34,643 nucleotides of DNA from Candidatus Cryptobacteroides sp. (GCA_029257745.1 JARIAS010000046.1:1-34643); one strand, 5' to 3'; positions 23,465 to 32,641 are shown, counted from the stretch's first letter. Made by a program: numbers and translations. The notes: a model not told the origin generated them from the sequence alone.

Positions 23465-25972
23465 ATGCGACTATCAGAGCTTAAAACAGGAGAGGAAGCT
23501 ATCATTGTAAAGGTACAAGGACACGGTAGTTTTAGAAAACGTCTAATTGAAATGGGCTTTATACGAGGTAAAAAAGTAAAGGTTATACTTAACGCCCCTC
23601 TTAAAGACCCTATTGAATACGAAATCCTTTCTTACAAACTATCTCTTAGAAGAGAAGAAGCCTCTATGATAGAGGTAGTAGGTAAAGAAGACACTGAAGC
23701 TATACTCTTACAGCAACAATCTACACAAAACACAGACAATCCTCAAATAGATAAGTCTATACTTGAGGAAAGAATGCTAAATATTGCAAATAATAAAAGT
23801 AAGGAGATTAAAGTTGCCCTCGTAGGTAACCCTAATAGTGGAAAAACCTCACTATTTAACATAGCCTCAGGTAGCCATGAACATGTTGGTAATTATAGCG
23901 GTGTTACAGTAGACTCAAAAGAAGGACATTTTGAACACAAAGGATATAAATTTACCTTAATAGATTTGCCGGGAACATATTCATTATCAGCATATAGCCC
24001 TGAAGAACTATATGTTAGAAAAAGTCTGATGGAGGATATGCCCGACATAGTTTTAAATGTGGTAGATGCGTCTAATCTTGAAAGAAACCTATACCTAAGC
24101 ACACAGCTCATAGATATGAACCTGCGTTGCATTATGGCTCTTAACATGTATGATGAGCTGCAAAACAAGGGAGATAAGCTAGATATAGCACAGCTTAGCA
24201 AATTGTTAGGTATGCCAATTATACCTACTATCAGCAAGACGGGTGAAGGCATAGATATGCTCTTTGACAAAATCATACAGATATATAATAATGAAGAGGA
24301 TAAGTCATTAAGACATATACATGTATGGCATTCAAATGACATTGAGAAGAGTATTAGCAAAATACAGAATCTGATAAAGGATAATGAAGATATTAGGGCA
24401 AAATTCTCTACTAGATACTTAGCTATTAAATATCTGGAACACGATGCTCAGATAGAAAAAGAAATCAGCCATTTAAATAATGCAAAAGAGATTGAAGAGG
24501 CTAGGGAAAAGGAAGAAAAGGATATAGAAAAGCTTCTGAAAAGTAATATTGAGTCTGCTATCGTTGATGCTAAATATGCTTATATCCAAGGTGCCTTATC
24601 TGAGACTTATACCGCAAAAGGAGAGAAGCATGGAGGCTCTTTTACCGATAAAATAGACAAAATTGTAACAAATCGTATATTGGCCTTTCCCATATTCATA
24701 CTATTGCTATATATCATATTTAGTTCGACCTTCACTGTTGGCTCATATCCAGTAGACTGGATTAATAATGCTATATCCTACATAGGAGATATGATAGCCA
24801 CCATTTTACCTGAATCTTGGTTTAAAGACTTACTAATCAAGGGAGTAATTGATGGTGTAGGTAGCGTTCTTGTTTTCTTGCCCAATATTCTTATCCTATA
24901 CTTCTTCATATCTATTATGGAAGATAGTGGATACATGGCAAGAGCGGCTTTCATTATTGATAAACTTATGCATAAAATAGGCTTGCATGGTAAATCCTTC
25001 ATACCTATGGTTATGGGCTTTGGTTGCAATGTGCCTGCTATAATGGCAACACGTACTATTGAGAGTAGAAAAAGTAGGCTTATTACTATGCTAGTCATTC
25101 CTTTCATGTCATGCTCTGGCCGCTTGCCTGTTTTTGTACTAATTGCAGGAGCTTTCTTTCCTCATAATGCAGGACTCATGTTACTCCTAATGTATCTTTT
25201 AGGTATAGTTATTGGCATAATAACTGCTGCTGTAATAGGACATTTTATCAAAAATGATGACCTCCCTTTTGTTATGGAATTACCACCTTACCGTATACCA
25301 ACAAGTAAAGCAATATGGAGGCACACATGGCAAAAAGGCAAGCAATATCTAAGCAAGATGGGAACGACTATTCTATTTGCATCTATGCTTATATGGTTCT
25401 TAGGTTATTACCCTAAAAATGATGAGCTTGTACTTGCACAAGAAGAGGCAGAGAACATTAATGAAGCTCTTGCTCAACATAATGAAAATAGTACTAACAT
25501 AGAATACCTGAATTTAAAGAAAGAAAATCTTACTGTAAAGATAGACAGCCTACATGTAGTGCAAAAAGAAAATTCTTTTATAGGAATATTAGGAAAAAGT
25601 CTAGACCCTATTATGAAACCCTTAGGCTTCAACTGGAGACTTAATGTTGCCCTACTTACTGGAATAGCTGCAAAAGAACTTGTAGTGAGCACATTAGGCG
25701 TAATATATTCTCAAGGTTCAGAAATTGATAATGGGGCCACATTAGAAGAAGATACAAGGCTACAACAAAGTTTAGTCAAGGATATAAGCAAGCCTAGTGC
25801 TCTTGCTTTTATGATTTTCATTCTATTATACTTCCCTTGTGTCGCAACATTTGCTGTCATATCCAGAGAAAGTAATAGCTGGCTTTTAGCTGTACTATGT
25901 TGCACATATACTATGTGCATTGCGTGGATATTTTCTTTTATAGCATATCACGCTTATATGCTCTTTATGTAA
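23465..25972 (+). CDS. feoB: Ferrous iron transporter FeoAB fusion
   Basis: Inner-membrane importer of Fe(II). FeoA (SH3-like) occupies about residues 1-73 and is fused by a glutamine-rich linker to FeoB. The FeoB G domain has G1 GNPNSGKTS at 121-129, a G2 region NYSGVTV near 143-149, G3 DLPG at 167-170, and G4 NMYD at 227-230. The membrane part has the two Gate-type repeats, including MGFGCNVPAIMATRTIESRK and the later GIAAKELVVSTLGV. A charged, probably coiled-coil insert (about 655-705) precedes the last helices, as is common in Bacteroidales. The 835-residue length fits the fused form. It is last in its operon and is followed by a terminator. Confidence 0.95.
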   Translation: MRLSELKTGEEAIIVKVQGHGSFRKRLIEMGFIRGKKVKVILNAPLKDPIEYEILSYKLSLRREEASMIEVVGKEDTEAILLQQQSTQNTDNPQIDKSILEERMLNIANNKSKEIKVALVGNPNSGKTSLFNIASGSHEHVGNYSGVTVDSKEGHFEHKGYKFTLIDLPGTYSLSAYSPEELYVRKSLMEDMPDIVLNVVDASNLERNLYLSTQLIDMNLRCIMALNMYDELQNKGDKLDIAQLSKLLGMPIIPTISKTGEGIDMLFDKIIQIYNNEEDKSLRHIHVWHSNDIEKSISKIQNLIKDNEDIRAKFSTRYLAIKYLEHDAQIEKEISHLNNAKEIEEAREKEEKDIEKLLKSNIESAIVDAKYAYIQGALSETYTAKGEKHGGSFTDKIDKIVTNRILAFPIFILLLYIIFSSTFTVGSYPVDWINNAISYIGDMIATILPESWFKDLLIKGVIDGVGSVLVFLPNILILYFFISIMEDSGYMARAAFIIDKLMHKIGLHGKSFIPMVMGFGCNVPAIMATRTIESRKSRLITMLVIPFMSCSGRLPVFVLIAGAFFPHNAGLMLLLMYLLGIVIGIITAAVIGHFIKNDDLPFVMELPPYRIPTSKAIWRHTWQKGKQYLSKMGTTILFASMLIWFLGYYPKNDELVLAQEEAENINEALAQHNENSTNIEYLNLKKENLTVKIDSLHVVQKENSFIGILGKSLDPIMKPLGFNWRLNVALLTGIAAKELVVSTLGVIYSQGSEIDNGATLEEDTRLQQSLVKDISKPSALAFMIFILLYFPCVATFAVISRESNSWLLAVLCCTYTMCIAWIFSFIAYHAYMLFM

Positions 25973-26038
25973 GACAAATTACAACAAATTTATATAAGTG
26001 ACATTCATACAAATGACTCACACAAGGAAAAAATTAGT

Positions 26039-26078
26039 AAAAATATCTACTCTCAATATCTAAGAGTAGATATTTTTG
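26039..26078 (+). terminator. Intrinsic terminator after feoAB
   Basis: A perfect 15-bp stem (26039-26053 with 26063-26077) with a 9-base loop; the right arm ends in a T-run. It lies 66 bases after the feoAB stop. The A-run on the left arm makes it potentially bidirectional. Confidence 0.82.
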
Positions 26079-26080
26079 TT

Positions 26081-26312
26081 TATTAAGTGTATCTTACAAT
26101 ATCCTCTAAAAATCAACAATAAAATTTAATTCAAATGTAAATCCAATATGGAAGTGCAAGGCTAATTTAAAAATGACGATATTAGAATTTTACAATAAGT
26201 TAGAATATATATATAAGAAACTTAAATGAGATATAACATATAATAATACAAGTATATTACTTGCAATTTATACTGAATTATAAGATATTATCTTAATCTT
26301 ATGGTTATATAC
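26081..26312. other. Gene-free interval with two short dyads
   Basis: No coding sequence is supported here. Two perfect dyads stand out: CAAGTA/TACTTG around a 3-base centre at 26249-26263, and TAAGATA/TATCTTA around one base at 26281-26295. They could be protein-binding sites or chance in A/T-rich DNA. Confidence 0.35.
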
Positions 26313-26339
26313 AAAAAAGAGGAAGTAAAATACTTCCTC
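26313..26339 (-). terminator. Intrinsic terminator of tRNA-Pro
   Basis: GAGGAAGTA (26319-26327) pairs with TACTTCCTC (26331-26339). Read on the minus strand the hairpin follows tRNA-Pro by ten bases and is followed by TTTTTT. Confidence 0.87.
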
Positions 26340-26349
26340 TGCAATTTTG

Positions 26350-26423
26350 TCGGGGTACTGTGACTCGAACACAGGACCCTCTGGTCCCAAACCAGATGCG
26401 CTAGCCAACTGCGCCACACCCCG
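26350..26423 (-). tRNA. tRNA-Pro (anticodon UGG)
   Basis: A 74-nt cloverleaf on the minus strand with acceptor CGGGGTG/TACCCCG, anticodon loop TTTGGGA (UGG) on a TCTGG/CCAGA stem, and the canonical T loop TTCGAGT on CTGTG/CACAG. The 3' CCA is not encoded. It is a single-gene unit with its own strong promoter and terminator. Confidence 0.95.
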
Positions 26424-26437
26424 ATTAGATTGGACTG

Positions 26438-26469
26438 CAAATATATAACAGTTTTCTATATTATCAAAA
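26438..26469 (-). promoter_or_regulatory. Strong Bacteroidota-type promoter for tRNA-Pro
   Basis: On the minus strand, TTTTG (26469-26465), an exact 19-base spacer and TATATTTG (26445-26438). The layout is identical to the tRNA-Gln promoter at 10666-10697. Confidence 0.85.
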
Positions 26470-26637
26470 TTTTTAAATAAAAATTTAGCTTTTTTATTAT
26501 TTTTTAACTTTCATAAGGCTTTTCTTAATAACAAGCATCTAAGCTTTGTGATTTAAAATCTTTAAGTATCCTTTAATAAGTTATCTTCGAAAATATAATA
26601 TACTATACAATATAAGTTATAAGTCATTATTTCTAAC

Positions 26638-26645
26638 TATCTTTG
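26638..26645 (+). promoter_or_regulatory. Predicted -7 promoter box for lolD
   Basis: TATCTTTG matches TAnnTTTG and lies 16 bases before the ATG, giving a very short leader that holds a GAAGGAA ribosome-binding-like stretch (26647-26653). The -33 is weak. Confidence 0.45.
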
Positions 26646-26661
26646 AGAAGGAATAATATAA

Positions 26662-27333
26662 ATGTATATGAATGAAAATCTTATTATAGAAGCACAAGGC
26701 ATTGAAAAGTCTTTTGATAATCTTAAGGTCCTAAAAGGCATTAATCTATCTATTTACAAATCGGAACTAATCTCTATAATGGGTGCTTCAGGTGCTGGCA
26801 AATCTACTCTGCTACAAATACTTGGAACACTATCAAAGGCAGATTCGGGACAGCTATTTATTAATAATAAAGACGTATCAAAACTCAAGGGTTCTGAACT
26901 TGCACAATTTAGGAACAAGGAGATAGGCTTTGTCTTCCAATTTCATCATCTACTATCAGAATTTACAGCCTTAGAAAATGTTATTATTCCGGCACTCATT
27001 GGAGGTGAGAATGAAAAAACTGCTAAGTACAGGGCAAACGAATTACTAGCACGTGTTGGTCTAAAAGATAGAGTAAATCATAAACCCAATGAACTATCAG
27101 GAGGAGAGGCACAAAGAGTAGCCATTGCAAGAGCAATGATAAATAATCCATCTGTAATATTTGCAGATGAGCCTTCTGGCAACTTAGATAGCGTAACCAG
27201 GCTAGAAATACACCAGCTATTCCATAATCTAAGCAAGGACTTTGGACAAAGCATTGTAATAGTAACGCATGATAAGGATCTTGCTTCTATGTGCGACAGA
27301 AGTCTATTTATGAAAGATGGTATTTTTATTTAA
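26662..27333 (+). CDS. lolD: LolD-type ABC transporter ATPase
   Basis: Cytoplasmic ATPase of the LolCDE class, which extracts lipoproteins from the inner membrane for delivery to the outer membrane. The 223-residue protein has Walker [10 protein letters not shown] at 41-49, the Q-loop [15 protein letters not shown], signature LSGGEAQR from 145, Walker [14 protein letters not shown] from 165 and the H-loop VTHD. These lie in the MacB/LolD subfamily. The permease partners are not in this window, so a MacB-like efflux role cannot be excluded. An alternative ATG lies three codons in. It is followed after two bases by the methyltransferase gene. Confidence 0.85.
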   Translation: MYMNENLIIEAQGIEKSFDNLKVLKGINLSIYKSELISIMGASGAGKSTLLQILGTLSKADSGQLFINNKDVSKLKGSELAQFRNKEIGFVFQFHHLLSEFTALENVIIPALIGGENEKTAKYRANELLARVGLKDRVNHKPNELSGGEAQRVAIARAMINNPSVIFADEPSGNLDSVTRLEIHQLFHNLSKDFGQSIVIVTHDKDLASMCDRSLFMKDGIFI

Positions 27334-27335
27334 TT

Positions 27336-28043
27336 ATGTCCACATTCTACTTCAAGGAATTTGCTGTTCGCAACGAAATATCTGCTATGAAAGTAAATAC
27401 AGATGGAGTTCTACTAGGGGCCATCTGTCAAATCAACTCTGATATACACAAGATATTAGACATTGGCACAGGCACTGGTACTATTGCACTCATGTTAGCA
27501 CAGAGAGTAAGCAAAATAACAAAGGATTTTAATATAGATGCCATAGATATTGACATCCCATCTATTCAAGAAGCTAGTATAAATTTTGAGTCATCAAAAT
27601 GGAACAGGCATATTAAAGCTCAACTATCCAACATCAGCTCATGGTCAGGAGAATATGACCTTATTGTTTCAAACCCGCCATATTTTGATAATTGCATGAA
27701 AACTACTGATGCACGTAGTTGTCAGGCCAGGCACACAGATAGTCTTTCTTATAAAGAGCTTATCAATTTTGCAAGCATTCACCTTAATGAAGAGGGAATA
27801 TTAGCCATAATTTTGCCTCAGAGATATGAAGATGAAGTAAAAAGCTACTGCAAAGCAAAAAATATTCACATAAGTAGAATACTTAGAATTAGAACAAGCT
27901 CACAAAAAGAAGTTAGTCGTATTGTGTTTGAAATAAGAAAAAAAAGCTGTTCTCCTATTGAAGAACAGCTAAGTATTAAAGATAATCATGATTTTACTCA
28001 AGATTATCGTAAACTTATAAAAGACTTTTATCTTTGGGCTTAA
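27336..28043 (+). CDS. tRNA1(Val) (adenine-37-N6)-methyltransferase family protein
   Basis: S-adenosylmethionine-dependent methyltransferase of the YfiC/TrmN6 type, which methylates A37 of a valine tRNA. From the ATG at 27336 it has about 235 residues. Visible are the early FKEFAVRNEISAMKVNTDGVLLG block, motif I LDIGTGTGTIALMLA and the catalytic NPPY in LIVSNPPYFDN. A longer reading from a GTG at 27291 runs back into lolD and is not favoured. The gene starts two bases after the lolD stop and ends overlapping the convergent transketolase gene by four bases. Confidence 0.88.
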   Translation: MSTFYFKEFAVRNEISAMKVNTDGVLLGAICQINSDIHKILDIGTGTGTIALMLAQRVSKITKDFNIDAIDIDIPSIQEASINFESSKWNRHIKAQLSNISSWSGEYDLIVSNPPYFDNCMKTTDARSCQARHTDSLSYKELINFASIHLNEEGILAIILPQRYEDEVKSYCKAKNIHISRILRIRTSSQKEVSRIVFEIRKKSCSPIEEQLSIKDNHDFTQDYRKLIKDFYLWA

Positions 28044-28993
28044 GTCCTCTTTACAGCCTGATACGCAGCCTCAACAATACGCTCTGCATCAAGACCATAA
28101 GCAGTCATTAACTCTGCAGGCTTTCCTGATTGGCCAAATCTATCACCGGCATTTACAAACTCAACAGGTACAGGTACTTTTCTAGCTAATACTCCAGCTA
28201 TCAATTCTCCTAGACCTCCTGACATATTATGTTCCTCAGCCACTACCACAGCCTTTGTCTTTAATGCAGACAAGACCACAGCCTCCTCATCTAATGGTTT
28301 AATTGTCGCAATATTTATCAACTCTGCACATATCCCTTCAGATTCAAGTATCTCACAGGCCTTTAAGGCCTCCCACACCATATGACCTGTTGCAAAGATT
28401 GTAACATCTTTTCCACTATTAAGAGTTATAGCCTTACCAATCTCAAACTCCTGTTCTTCATCAGTAAAATTGGGTACAGAAGGACGTCCAAAACGAAGAT
28501 ATACAGGGCCATCATACTTAGCCGCAGCCTTTGTTGCAGCCTTAGTCTGATTATAATCACATGGATTAATAACCACCATAGATGGTAAAGCCCTCATCAA
28601 TGCTATATCTTCCATAGTCTGGTGTGTAGCACCATCCTCTCCCAATGTTATACCAGCATGAGATGCAGCAAGCTTCACATTAGCTCTACCATATGCCAAT
28701 TCCTGTCTTATCTGATCGTATACTCTACCTGACAAGAATTCTGCAAAAGAACCAGCAAAAACAATCTTCCCTGATATAGCAAGTCCAGCAGATACTCCAA
28801 CCATATTTGCTTCAGCTATTCCGCATTGAAAAAATCTATCAGGAAACTCACTGGCAAAAGCATCCATTTTCACCGAACCTGTCAAATCTGCAGTTAAAGC
28901 AACTACTCTATCATCTTCTTTCGCAAGTTCCAAAAGAGCTGCACCAAAGCCACTCCTTGTATCTTTCTTCCCCTTATCTGTATACTTTTTCAT
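28040..28993 (-). CDS. Transketolase, C-terminal subunit
   Basis: Second half of a split transketolase (pyrimidine-binding and C-terminal domains), 317 residues. It carries the catalytic glutamate region CGIAEANMVG (E61), the family segment GEDGATHQTMEDIALMRALP, and VVAEEHNMSGGLGE near the C-terminus. Together with the neighbouring N-terminal subunit it would move two-carbon units between ketoses and aldoses in the non-oxidative pentose phosphate pathway. It starts three bases after its partner. Split forms are a known natural arrangement and both parts have complete domains, so this is not a frameshift. Confidence 0.93.
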   Translation of the reverse strand: MKKYTDKGKKDTRSGFGAALLELAKEDDRVVALTADLTGSVKMDAFASEFPDRFFQCGIAEANMVGVSAGLAISGKIVFAGSFAEFLSGRVYDQIRQELAYGRANVKLAASHAGITLGEDGATHQTMEDIALMRALPSMVVINPCDYNQTKAATKAAAKYDGPVYLRFGRPSVPNFTDEEQEFEIGKAITLNSGKDVTIFATGHMVWEALKACEILESEGICAELINIATIKPLDEEAVVLSALKTKAVVVAEEHNMSGGLGELIAGVLARKVPVPVEFVNAGDRFGQSGKPAELMTAYGLDAERIVEAAYQAVKRT

Positions 28994-28996
28994 AAT

Positions 28997-29842
28997 CTAA
29001 AAATCTCCTAAAGTTTCTTCTAATTGCTCCAAGGCTAACTTACATTGTGCCTCCGAAGGTGCCTTACCATGCCATTGACAAGTACCACTCATAAAATCAA
29101 CCCCATGTCCCATATCTGTCTTAAATAATATCATAGTAGGTTTATCTGTTGATTTTAAAGATTTTGCCTGTTGAAAAGCAGATAAGATTTCTTCCATATT
29201 ATGACCATCTGTAACTATGGTATTCCAGCCAAAGGCCTCCCATTTTTTTTGCAAATCACCCTGACTGGACACTGACTGCACAGTACCATCTATTTGTTGT
29301 CCATTCCAGTCCGTCATTGCAATCAAATTACTTATCTTATGATGAGAGGCAAATAGGGCTGCTTCCCATATTTGACCTTCCTGACTCTCTCCATCACCAC
29401 ATAATACATAAGCATAATTATCATCACCATCTAAACGTTTTGATAATGCCATACCCGCAGCTACTGAAATTCCCTGCCCTAAAGAACCTGAAGCTTGAAA
29501 TACTCCTTTAAGACCTTTTGCAACAGAAGGATGCCCCTGCAACCTTGTTCCATATTGCCTAAATGTTGCCAACTCCTCTATGGGAAAATATCCACTTCTA
29601 GCCAAAACAGAATAATACACAGGAGAAATATGGCCTGCTGACAGGATAAAAATATCTTGCCCCCTCCCCTCTCTTGTCCAAGTTTCTGGATCATGTTTTA
29701 GCACTTCAAAATATAGACAGGTAAGAATGTCTGCACTACTCAAAGAACCACCTGGGTGTCCAGACTGAGCCTTTGTAACCATTCTTACTACATCTCTTCT
29801 TACTTGTGAAGCAATTCTTTGCAATTCTTCAGCCCTTGTCAT
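28997..29842 (-). CDS. Transketolase, N-terminal subunit
   Basis: First half of the split transketolase, 281 residues, binding thiamine diphosphate through GDGESQEGQIWEA and its downstream DWNGQQIDG. The early block GHPGGSLSSADILTCLYF and the histidine in SAGHISPVYY match the family. It ends with a WHGKAPSEAQCKLALEQL tail typical of the split form. It lies 23 bases after nagB, in line with the fructose 6-phosphate made by NagB being a transketolase substrate. Confidence 0.93.
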   Translation of the reverse strand: MTRAEELQRIASQVRRDVVRMVTKAQSGHPGGSLSSADILTCLYFEVLKHDPETWTREGRGQDIFILSAGHISPVYYSVLARSGYFPIEELATFRQYGTRLQGHPSVAKGLKGVFQASGSLGQGISVAAGMALSKRLDGDDNYAYVLCGDGESQEGQIWEAALFASHHKISNLIAMTDWNGQQIDGTVQSVSSQGDLQKKWEAFGWNTIVTDGHNMEEILSAFQQAKSLKSTDKPTMILFKTDMGHGVDFMSGTCQWHGKAPSEAQCKLALEQLEETLGDF

Positions 29843-29865
29843 AAAGATTTAATGATTTTATAGAT

Positions 29866-30657
29866 TTAGCCCTCTACTTTTTCAAGAGCCTTAAAATATT
29901 TGTATGAGTTCACTTTTAACTCCCCAGCCGCAGCCTCATCTAGAACAATAATTCCTGCTTGATGGTCTTGCATGGCAGATAGTGTAATATAATGACTCAT
30001 AGGACCTTCTACTGCCTCTTTAATAGCTCTCGCCTTTTTAGGACCAAAACCTAAAACAACAACTTCCTTTGCACTCATTACAGTTGCGACACCAACAGAC
30101 AAAGCTTGTTTAGGAACTTTATTGACATCATTGTCAAAAAATCTTGAATTTACTACAAGTGTATCCTCTGTAAGTGTTACAATCCTTGTCCTTGATGAAA
30201 ATGCAGAAAAAGGTTCATTAAAAGCTAAATGGCCATCTTCTCCTACTCCTCCCAAGAATAAATCTATACCTCCTGCCTTCAATATTGCTGCCTCAAAATC
30301 AGAACATTCCTTTACCAAATCAGCTGCATTTCCATCTAAGATATGTATATTCTCTTCTTTTTGATCAATATGATCAAAAAGGTACTTATGCATAAATGAA
30401 TAATAGCTTTCAGGATGCTCCTTTGGCAATCCCACATATTCATCCATATTAAAAGATATAACATTTTTGAACGAAAGCTCTCCTGCCTTATACATTCTAA
30501 TAAGTTCTGCATATGTTTCTATTGGAGTAGAACCTGTACAAAGTCCTATAACAAAAGGCTCTGAACTTATAGCAGCCTTAGCTTTAATTTTCTCTGCAAT
30601 ATAATGGGCTGCCCACAAAGAGCCCTCCTGTTTTGTATCTCTAATTATTACCTTCAT
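29866..30657 (-). CDS. nagB: Glucosamine-6-phosphate deaminase NagB
   Basis: Converts glucosamine 6-phosphate to fructose 6-phosphate and ammonia in amino-sugar catabolism. The 263-residue protein matches the E. coli enzyme in numbering for the active-site residues: D72 (MDEY), D141 and H143 (GEDGH) and E148 (FNE). The phosphate-binding loop is CTGSTP at 40-45, and the C-terminal GPMSHYITLSAMQDH matches the family. The active site looks intact, unlike that of the fused paralogue 10 bases upstream. It is probably controlled by the LacI-type regulator at 32703-33743. Confidence 0.96.
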   Translation of the reverse strand: MKVIIRDTKQEGSLWAAHYIAEKIKAKAAISSEPFVIGLCTGSTPIETYAELIRMYKAGELSFKNVISFNMDEYVGLPKEHPESYYSFMHKYLFDHIDQKEENIHILDGNAADLVKECSDFEAAILKAGGIDLFLGGVGEDGHLAFNEPFSAFSSRTRIVTLTEDTLVVNSRFFDNDVNKVPKQALSVGVATVMSAKEVVVLGFGPKKARAIKEAVEGPMSHYITLSAMQDHQAGIIVLDEAAAGELKVNSYKYFKALEKVEG

Positions 30658-30667
30658 ATCCTATTTA

Positions 30668-32599
30668 TTAATATAATCTTAAAAACACCTCAATTGCTTG
30701 GTACTCTGCCATACCTAAGTCATTATATAACTGTGCTGTTCCTTGAGTTCTTTCTTCTGCCCTCTGCCAAAACTCTCTTGGGTCTTCTCCAGGGAAAGGA
30801 ACTATATCTTTCTGAGAAAGATGGCGGAAAATAGCGTGACGTTTTTTGATTAACTCTCCAGGGCTTAAAGGCACTGCCATATCTACCCTACCTAGTTCCC
30901 ATTCCATCCATGCACCACGATATAACCATACAGTAGTATTATCTATCCAAGATGCACCCTCTGAACGAATTGCTTCGATTGCCTCCAATGCGGCCTCTGT
31001 ACACACTCTATGTGTTCCGTGTGGATCAGCCAAGTCTCCTGCCATATAGATCTGATCAGGTTTAATCTCTTCTATAAATTTCTTTATAATATCAACATCT
31101 ACCTGAGTCCTAGGCAGTTTCGCAACTCCTCCTGATTCATAAAAAGGAAGATTTAAGAAATGAGCATTAGTCTTATCATTTAAGCCGAATGAACGAACTG
31201 CTCCTCTTGCTTCACTCCTTCTTATGGCTGCCTTAATTGCCAATAATTCTTTAGGCTCTGCCATACCCGGCTTTTTAGAGTCTATCAATGCACGCACCTC
31301 ATCTATTCTATCACCAAAACCAAGCTGGTATGCAGCATCCATATGTTGCATTACGACATCATCATGAACAGCTAAATCGCCTGATACTTGATATGCCACA
31401 TGCACATCATGTCCTTGCTCCACCAATCTTATAAATGTTCCTCCCATAGATATAACATCATCATCAGGATGTGGTGAAAAAATTATAACTCGTTTTGGGA
31501 ATGGACTTGACTTTACAGGTCTGTTTGTATCATCTGCCTTTGGTTTACCACCAGGCCAGCCTGTGATAGTATGTTGAAGGTCATTGAATACATCTATATT
31601 GATTTTATCAAATTGACCGTAAATTTCTAAAAGTTCTCCTAAAGAATTCTCTAAATAATCACGTTGAGTAAGCTTTAATATAGGCTTATTAACTCTCTGA
31701 CAAAGCCATACAACTGCTTTTCTCACAAATTTTTGTGACCACTCACAAGGTCCAACCATCCAAGGTGCTGTAACTCTTGTAAGCAATTCTGACGATGTTT
31801 CATCGGTAAACATTGTAACATTGTCATGCTTTTGCAAATAAGTAGCAGGTAAAGATGGATTTATATCTCCTTCTACAACATCTTTCACTGCATAATACTT
31901 ATCCTCTCCCCAAGCCATCATAATCACTCTTTTAGCAGACATTATAGTGCTAATACCCATAGTGATTGCAGATTTTGGAGTATGCTTAAAATCACCATTA
32001 AAGTAACGTGCTTGAGTCTTTCTAGATTTATATGATAATAAAACTGTTCTTGTTCTAGAATTATCCATTACGCCTGCATCATTAAAGCCCAATTGACCTT
32101 GCTGACCAATGCCTGTAATAAATAAATCAATACCTCTTGCCTCTTTCTCAAAATCTTGACAATAAGCAGATACTTTGTCTTCTGATATAGTACCATCAGG
32201 CAAATGCAAGTTTTCTTCTTTTACATCGACCTTATCTAATAAATTAATTCTCAGCTTATAATTTCTTGATTGCTCTTTATTCGCAATTGGATAATACTCA
32301 TCCATTGCAAATATATCAACATCCTTAAATGAGACCTCTCCTTGCTCATACTTATCTACTAATATAGAAAATAGAGAAAGTAGCGAGCTTCCTGACGAAA
32401 ATGCCAATTTAAAATTACGTCCAGTATTTGCTGCCTGATGAGCTTTTATAGACTTAACTATAATATCAGCAATCTGCTCACTTGCTTGCTGAGCATCTAT
32501 AAAAATTTCAGCATTGATATTTTCAAAGCTGTGGAGGATACCTTTTGGAAGGTCTTTTTCTATTAGTCCCCCATCTTTTGGTAATGTAAAGTGCTTCAT
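30668..32599 (-). CDS. NagB-like/PIG-L deacetylase fusion protein
   Basis: About 643 residues from the ATG at 32599 (a GTG two codons earlier is possible). The N-terminal part (about 15-265) is a glucosamine-6-phosphate deaminase-like domain. It keeps D100, but the GEDGH..FNE motif is GQQGQ..FND, so D141, H143 and E148 of NagB are Q, Q and D. The C-terminal part (about 365-600) is a PIG-L/LmbE-type zinc deacetylase with PHPDDD (from residue 376) and DPHGTH. PIG-L enzymes remove acetyl from GlcNAc-containing substrates. A plausible role is deacetylation of an amino sugar with the NagB-like part as a binding domain. The fusion type is seen across Bacteroidales. Confidence 0.85.
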   Translation of the reverse strand: MKHFTLPKDGGLIEKDLPKGILHSFENINAEIFIDAQQASEQIADIIVKSIKAHQAANTGRNFKLAFSSGSSLLSLFSILVDKYEQGEVSFKDVDIFAMDEYYPIANKEQSRNYKLRINLLDKVDVKEENLHLPDGTISEDKVSAYCQDFEKEARGIDLFITGIGQQGQLGFNDAGVMDNSRTRTVLLSYKSRKTQARYFNGDFKHTPKSAITMGISTIMSAKRVIMMAWGEDKYYAVKDVVEGDINPSLPATYLQKHDNVTMFTDETSSELLTRVTAPWMVGPCEWSQKFVRKAVVWLCQRVNKPILKLTQRDYLENSLGELLEIYGQFDKINIDVFNDLQHTITGWPGGKPKADDTNRPVKSSPFPKRVIIFSPHPDDDVISMGGTFIRLVEQGHDVHVAYQVSGDLAVHDDVVMQHMDAAYQLGFGDRIDEVRALIDSKKPGMAEPKELLAIKAAIRRSEARGAVRSFGLNDKTNAHFLNLPFYESGGVAKLPRTQVDVDIIKKFIEEIKPDQIYMAGDLADPHGTHRVCTEAALEAIEAIRSEGASWIDNTTVWLYRGAWMEWELGRVDMAVPLSPGELIKKRHAIFRHLSQKDIVPFPGEDPREFWQRAEERTQGTAQLYNDLGMAEYQAIEVFLRLY

Positions 32600-32625
32600 A
32601 ATCACGTTTATTTTTTCGCTATCCG

Positions 32626-32633
32626 CAAAGATA
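32626..32633 (-). promoter_or_regulatory. Predicted -7 promoter box of the amino-sugar operon
   Basis: Minus-strand TATCTTTG matches TAnnTTTG, 26 bases upstream of the fusion-gene ATG in the 97-base gap after the LacI gene. A -33 element is not clear. Confidence 0.5.
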
Positions 32634-32641
32634 TATGATAA

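Noticed and set aside
24778..25107. 109-codon minus-strand frame inside feoAB
   Set aside because: It is antisense to a well-supported membrane domain and has no family features; a mirror of hydrophobic codons.
25430..25580. Unusual charged insert in FeoB
   Set aside because: A coiled-coil-like insert before the final helices is common in FeoB of Bacteroidales.
27291..27335. GTG-initiated 15-residue extension of the methyltransferase
   Set aside because: It lies inside lolD in another frame. The ATG at 27336, two bases after the lolD stop, begins where family similarity begins.
28040..29842. Transketolase broken by a frameshift
   Set aside because: Both parts have complete domains, their own ATG starts and a three-base gap, matching the natural split form.
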